A stretch of DNA of 64,000 bases, from contig JAPTOF010000005.1 of the NCBI GenBank assembly GCA_028554755.1, positions 5,093,501-5,157,500 of the forward strand. The letters are read 5' to 3'. Position numbers and translations under genes: made by a program. Positions 58,700-64,000 of the stretch are shown one piece after another. Source of the stretch: Cordia subcordata (lineage: Eukaryota; Streptophyta; Magnoliopsida; Boraginales; Cordiaceae). The notes under the pieces are model-generated. The model was not told where the DNA came from. It searched no databases and saw only the letters and a list, made by a program, of their open reading frames with translations. Each line of letters starts with the position of its first letter. The stretch's first letter is position 1.

Positions 58700-61018
58700 C
58701 TTTAATAACTTTGTAATCTCATTTTGTTGCTCAAACTTTTCATTTGTCAGCTATTATGCACCAATTAATTTCACATACTTCTCCTCTTAGTTTGGCTTTT
58801 AACAATTTTTAAATGATTCTACAAAAGACTTATTAGTACTTTAGTATCATATCATGGAAAATAATTTAAAATCTCTCTGCTACCTCCATGTGTATCAGCT
58901 TAAGACTAGACTAATGCACCACAGCAAAGGCAATAAGAGTATGTAGACATATCTAGATGAAGTCAAGCATCTCACAGGCAATCTTGCTATAGTTGATAAC
59001 CCAGTCAGAGATGAAGATATTATTCTATATGTCCTTAGATGTCTACCTTCTAAGTATGAAACATTTAACACCTTTATAAGGCATAAAACTTCAACTCTAT
59101 CTATTTCTGATCTTAATTCTTTTCTCCTATTTGAGGAGCTTCATCTTTAAATCAGCAAATAGCTGCATATTACTTATCAAGCCTATAGAGATGTTCGCAC
59201 ACTTCTGTATACTCAAGCTAACTCCTGAGGTGCTAATACTAGAGGTAGAGGTAGATGCAAATTTCCAAATAATAAAAGAGGTAGAGGAAGAACTCAACAA
59301 CCTACTAGGGGTGGCCTTACTCCTTCTCTTACACTTAGGACTGCTCAAGGACTTCTATTGACACAAGATAGGTCCTAGACACTGGTGCAAACACTCATGT
59401 TATAAATGTCTTGAGCCATCTCTCTTCTCACACTCCTTATCACTAGGTCTGAGACTATTGCAATTAGTAGTGGCTATACTCTTCCTATTACTAGTTTAGA
59501 AATAGGTACTATTAACACTGGTAATTCCAAATTTCACTTATTTGATGTGCATTACATTCCACAGATATCATTTAATTTATTGTTAGTCTCTAAATTCACA
59601 AAAGACAATGACTACACCCTACTCTTTAATGCTAAAGAGGTTCTAATTCTGAACAACATTACAAATGAGGTTCAATTTCAGGGCCCCTATAAGCATGCCC
59701 TCTACACCTTTCTAGCTTAGTCCACATCATCATCTTCTTTCTCTGCTACAATCACTTCTCAGACTTCCTCCATCACTCAATAATCTATGTTGTGGCATCA
59801 AAAACTAGGACATCTAACAAAGAAAGTCACTACTGTTCTATCCCCTATCTTGAATATATATTATGATTCTAGTCTTATAGCCTGTAATTCATGTGCTATA
59901 GTTAAGTCTTATAGGTTACCTTTCAATTGCATACTTTTGTTACTACAACACCATTTCAATTGGTGCACTTTGATGTATGGGGGCTTTTCCCTTTGCCATC
60001 TTGTAAAGAATATAGATACTGCATATTATTTTTAGATGACTTTACAAGATTTACATGGGTTTATCCTCTCAAACACAAATTTGAAGCTTACACTGCTCAC
60101 CAAAGCTTTAATGCCTAGGGGAAACACAATTTAACACTACTATGAAGATCATTAAAACTGACAATGGGACTAAGTTAACTTTAAATTTAGTTTGTTTCTG
60201 CAAAATCTGGGCACTGTTCATCAAACTACTTGTCTGTACACCCCCCCAACAAAATGGCAAAGTTGAAAGAAAACATAGACACTTGGTTGAAACTATATTG
60301 GCACTTATGTTTCAGGCTAAACTTTCCTCAAAATTTTGGTTAGAAGCAATAGCAGTTGCAAACTATCTTGTTAACAGACTACCCACCTTTGTTTTGTCCA
60401 ATAAATCACCATATGCAATGCTTTATAACTAGCAGCTTGACTATCATTCTTTTAAAATGTATGCATGTCTTTGCTATCCTTGGTTGGGACCTTATTCTCA
60501 ACACAAACTTGAACCAAGGTCCATTCCATGTGTATTTCTAGGTTATTGCCCTACTACGAAAGGTTACAAATGCTTAGATCCTCACACCAACAGAATCTAT
60601 GTTTCTAGGCATGTAAAATTTGTTGAAATTGTGTTTCCATTTGCCTCTTCCATATCTAAAGATCTTACTTATAATGCCCTAGACATTTTTCCTCCTGATA
60701 ATACTAGCACAATCCCAGTTTTGTCTCAATCTACATCTGTCCTATTGTCATCTACTATGGATCATTCTTCTATACACTCTTCCTTAGTCACTGCTCTAAT
60801 CACTGCTACCTACAGTCCTATTATCATCACCTCTTCTTCTTCAACTACATTAACTTTAAATCCTTCATCATTATCATCTTTATCATCATCTTTAGAAACT
60901 AAGTAGCAGAATAATCCTTCAAATCCTGTGTCAGTCTCAAAACAAAACTCTCGCTCCTCGTCATCTCACTCTAACACTGAGACATAAACTACGTCATCAG
61001 CTCAGCCTTATCACTTTG
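58700..61018 (+). pseudogene. Truncated plus-strand copia gag-pol
   Basis: In order: gag remnants (about 58890-59160, with phrases of the kind 'DEDIILYVLR' and 'LFEELHL' spread over frames), a Gly/Arg-rich stretch near 59235-59300, protease-to-integrase linker (59460-59720), integrase ('MLWHQKLGHLTKK' at 59787, 'DDFTRFTWVYPLKHKFEAY' near 60030, 'PPQQNGKVERKHRH' near 60240), and the integrase C-terminal part ('CVFLGYCPTTKGYKC' near 60535) with a Ser/Thr-rich tail to about 60900. RT and RNase H are absent because a gypsy LTR starts at 61019. Stops and frameshifts are common. Confidence 0.8.
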
Positions 61019-61390
61019 TGATATAGCCCAGAATTTTATTATATTAGTTAGTAATTAAAATTGGTTAGGGTTTAGGATTTGTTATTTGTTATTAAGTCCC
61101 AGTTATATTAAGATTAGTTTATTTTCTATTTTGATATGGAAAAGATTGGTAGAACCAAATCCTACCTATTTAGATTTAGTTTCCTATTTAGTTTTAGATT
61201 CCTAGCCTATATATAAGGGTGAAAGTTTTCATTTTTGGATAAACTTTTCTAGAATTATTCATTAATATATTTATTCCTTGTTATTGGGTTTATTGTATAT
61301 AGGACTTCTTGGCAAATTTCAGCCTTGAAATTGAGCTCCTTGATTTTCCTTCTTTCTTGCTATGTTCTCTAAATTTTTGCGGCGTTAGTT
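61019..61390 (+). repeat. 5' LTR of the gypsy element
   Basis: It starts 'tgatatagcccagaatttta' and contains 'ctatatataagg' near 61208 as a TATA box. It ends just before the primer site at about 61392-61404. Confidence 0.8.
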
Positions 61391-61391
61391 G

Positions 61392-61404
61392 GTTATCAAA
61401 GCAA
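61392..61404 (+). other. Primer binding site of the gypsy element
   Basis: 'tggttatcaaagc' is close to the tRNA-iMet primer site 'tggtatcaaagc' of plant gypsy elements, with one inserted T. Confidence 0.65.
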
Positions 61405-61433
61405 GGTTTTTCTTCAGCTAATCTCAAATTCAT

Positions 61434-62524
61434 GATGCCTCCAAGGAAAGGAAGAGGTCATGTTATAGCAGGTGGAGTTTTTCCCTCTGATCAACAACAA
61501 CGAGATGGAGAAATACAAGAGTTGGGAAGATAATTTGAAGCCTTAACTCTTACGCAACTTGAAACTCCAACTCATGATGGTAATAATGATGAGTTAGAGA
61601 AAGAACTAATTGAAAACCCGTTTCATAATCGTGCACAACAACATGTGCCTTATGTACGGGAAGAACGAAAGTGGGATGAAGGTTTTAAGATTGAAATTCC
61701 TGAATTCAATGGAGGAATTCAAGTAGAAGAATTTATTGATAGTTGGCTGTAGTTGAGAGGATCTTTTATTTTAAAGATGTTCCTGAAAATAAAAAAGGTG
61801 AAATTAGTAGCTTTAAGATTAAGAAGGTGTGCATCTACATGGTGGGATCAATTTGATTAACACACCAAAGAAGGGGAAAGGCGAAAATTTCAGATTGGGA
61901 AAAGATGAAAAAGAAGTTGCATGAAAATTTTCTACCTTTTAATTTTGTCCAAACCATGTATCAAAGGTTGCAAAACCTTCAACAAGGCAACCACACTGTT
62001 AATGAATACACGAAAGAATTTTATCAATTAATAGCGGGCAATGATTTATCTGAGAATAAGGAACAGTTGGTAGCAAGATATATCGGTGGGCTTTGGCAAA
62101 ACATTCAAGACACACTTACTTTGCTCAATTTTTGGACTTTTCAGAAGCGTTCCAACATGCGTTAGTTGCAGAAAAATAGCGAAATGGGGGCAACAATTGG
62201 GCTGAAAATAATCGTGATTTTACAACCAAATTTGCAAACTAAAATCAACGAAGTCAAGGAAGGGGTTTTGATAATCGTAAGAAACAAATAGGTGCATCAA
62301 GGAGTAATTCATCAAATCGAGCAACTAATGTGGCATCAAATAATAGAAATCAAGGTGGTGGATTAGCAAATCGTTGCTACAAGTGTGGAAATCCTAATCA
62401 TAAATTCACTGAGTATAGAAAAAATAATAGCAGAGAAAGTATGAATTTGTTGATGGAGAATACTGATCAAGAAAACAAAGTAGAAGAAGAAGAAGAAGAA
62501 GAAGAAGAGCCTATTTATGATTAA
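61434..62524 (+). pseudogene. Gypsy gag remnant
   Basis: It starts near MMPPRKGRGH at 61434 and has 'KIEIPEFNGGI' near 61690, the 'ASTWWDQF' block near 61830, '[19 protein letters not shown]' near 61970, and a zinc knuckle 'CYKCGNPNHKFTEYRK' near 62375 in which the last Cys is Tyr. A run of Glu codons (GAA repeat) lies at 62485-62510. Frameshifts near 61750 and 61900 and several stops make it nonfunctional. Confidence 0.85.
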
Positions 62525-63744
62525 AGTTGTGAAGATGGTGAGACTGATATGGTATTCGAAGATGTTGATGAATCGCTCGTGATCTAAAAAAAGCCTTATT
62601 GCTACGAAACAAGATTCTGTAGATGATTGGCTACACACTAACATTTTTTGCACTACTTGCACTATTGATGAAAAGGCGTGTAAGCTACCATTGATAGTGA
62701 AAGTTGTGAAAATATCATATCTGAAGAGGCTATTCCCAAACTAAGTTTGCTAGTAGAGTCACGCCCTTTACCCTACAAGCTTGCATGGATAAAAAAAGGG
62801 GGAGTGAGGTACCTGTTACTAAACGATGTCTCGTTTCTTTTTCTATTGGTAATAAATACTTTGATAAAGTGCTTTGTGATGTTTTGGCTATAGATGTGTG
62901 TCACACGTTATTGGATAGATCTTGGCAATATGATCGTAATATGAAACATGATGATAGAAAAATACTTATATATTGCATAAAGACAACAAGAAGATTATTC
63001 TAGTTCCTAGTAAAGATAAGAGTGTGTCAAAACAAAAGAAATCATATTTTGTTAATATTCTTTCTATGACCAAAATTGCTGAAGATTTGGAGGAATCTAG
63101 AATTGCATTCACTTTGATTGGAAAGGAAATATTATCCCCTAGTGCTATACCAGATGAGGTGCAGCCTTTACTTGATGAGTTTAGTGATATCATGCCTAAT
63201 GAACTACCTCCAGGATTACCTGCAATGCAAGAGGTGCAACATTGTATTGACTTAATTCTAAGTGCAAGTTTTCTGAATAAAGCCTACTATCAGAAAAGTC
63301 CAAAACAACAAGAAGAATTGAATAGACAAGTGAGTGAAATTTTAGAAAGAGGTTACGTTCGTGAAAGTATGAGCCCTTATGTCTGCATTGTTAGTTCCAA
63401 ATAAGGATGGAAGTTGGCGCATGTGCAATGATAGCAATGCAACTTATAAACAAGTTTCTGACAAGGGACAACAATGTGTTGTGTTTGAAGTTGGAGACTA
63501 GGTGTGGGCTATTTTGACACGTGATTATTGCCCTGTTGGAGAATACCACAAGCACAGTGCTCGGAAGATTGGACCTTGTAAGATTGTTGAGAAGATAAAT
63601 GATAATGCCTATCGCTTGGAGTTTCCTAATCATGTTACTACTTTAGATGTTTTCAATGTCTAGCATCTTGTTCCGTATCATGGAGATTTAGTCAGCGATA
63701 ATGGTGACAACTCGAGGACGAGTTCTTTTTGCACCTAGGGAGAC
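62525..63744 (+). pseudogene. Gypsy pol remnant with RT-integrase deletion
   Basis: Protease-region sequence (62785-62990, 'CDVLAIDVCHTLLDRSWQYD') is followed by the RT N-terminus at 62973-63404 ('ELPPGLPAMQEVQHCIDLIL', 'ILERGYVRESMSPY'). A shifted 'VPNKDGSWRMC' at 63385-63425 follows. At about 63440 it passes straight into the integrase C-terminal end ('YHKHSARKIGPCKIVEKIND', 'YRLEFPNHV'). The RT catalytic YxDD, RNase H and integrase core are missing, which is over 2 kb relative to a full element. Confidence 0.85.
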
Positions 63745-64000
63745 TAATTCAGCCCAAAATTTTATTATTTTAGTTAGCAATAATTGGCTAAGGTTTAGGA
63801 TTTGTTTTTTGTTATTAAGTCCTAGTTATATTCTAATTATTTTATTTCTTATTTTGATATGGAAAGGATTGGTAGAACCAAATCCTATCTATTTTGTTTT
63901 AGTTTCTTATATAATTTTGGATTCCTTGCCTATATATAAAGGTGAAAGTTTTCATTGTTGGAGAACGTTTTTCAGAATTATTCATTAATATATTTATTCC
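63745..64000 (+). repeat. 3' LTR of the gypsy element, partial
   Basis: It begins 'taattcagcccaaaatttta', aligned with the start of the 5' LTR, and is cut by the window end with about 115 bp still to come. Confidence 0.8.

Larger units (their letters stand above)
61019..64000 (+). mobile_element. Ty3/gypsy retrotransposon with internal deletion, runs off the window
   Basis: The 5' LTR (61019-61390) is followed by a primer site 'tggttatcaaagc', gag, protease and the start of RT. Near 63420 the sequence jumps to the end of integrase, and the 3' LTR starts at 63745. Before the 3' LTR, 'ctcgaggacgagtt' and a short purine stretch are typical of this gypsy branch. LTRs agree over the visible 255 bp with moderate divergence. 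The element interrupts the copia at 58700-61018. The 5' flank is 'ctttg'; the 3' flank is outside the window. Confidence 0.88.

Noticed and set aside
62363..62662. Minus-strand 99-codon frame with a Phe run
   Set aside because: It is antisense to the gypsy gag; the Phe run is the complement of the GAA repeat.

Overview
The window looks like nuclear DNA of a flowering plant, most likely a eudicot. It is AT-rich and carries a 14-exon gene with GT-AG introns, Ty1/copia and Ty3/gypsy retrotransposons with initiator-Met-type primer sites, a tRNA-derived SINE, L1-like LINE debris, hAT/Mutator-type DNA elements and MITEs. There is no sign of bacterial gene organisation, CRISPR or operons. I cannot name the species.

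One host gene is well supported. It lies on the minus strand (coding span 30766-55407) and is a plant membralin-like protein, an ER-type multi-pass membrane protein related to animal membralin/TMEM259. I rebuilt 14 exons by eye. All junctions keep the frame and the exons sum to 1860 nt (619 codons plus stop). The gene is about 24.6 kb long because its introns hold transposons: a 4.05-kb young copia element in intron 13 (32324-36375), an L1-like fragment in intron 9, nested copia remnants in intron 8, and a decayed copia in intron 7. Intron 1 holds tandemly duplicated AC/AT repeat tracts. The promoter side is near 55.4-55.5 kb, with a TATA-like box and a GA-repeat 5' leader.

Left part (1-14.9 kb): no recognisable gene. 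It holds microsatellites, several MITEs, a copia LTR with its primer site (3956-4201), an inverted-repeat family (6.15-6.62 kb and 8.64-8.86 kb), a 22-25 bp minisatellite followed by a large AC/GT imperfect hairpin (6.8-7.44 kb), and a 1.87-kb gypsy-type LTR (12633-14506) that contains a near-perfect 126-bp palindrome.

14.86-25.08 kb: a minus-strand, apparently non-autonomous large LTR retrotransposon (LARD-like). Its two LTRs carry a 123-bp tandem repeat that stays open as a 41-residue periodic peptide, plus a higher-order repeat that has tripled one LTR. The noncoding interior carries a SINE and a 1.14-kb hAT-like element with an 8-bp target duplication; the latter may contain a captured host 5' leader.

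25-30.7 kb: gene-poor, with a MITE, a 1.19-kb long-terminal-inverted-repeat (Mutator-like) element with a 9-bp target duplication, and another MITE. 55.7-64 kb: AT-rich DNA, a possible gypsy LTR fragment, a truncated plus-strand copia (about 58.7-61.0 kb), and inside it a Ty3/gypsy element (61019 to past the window end) that has lost most of its RT, RNase H and integrase. Every transposon coding region seen is broken by stops, frameshifts or deletions.
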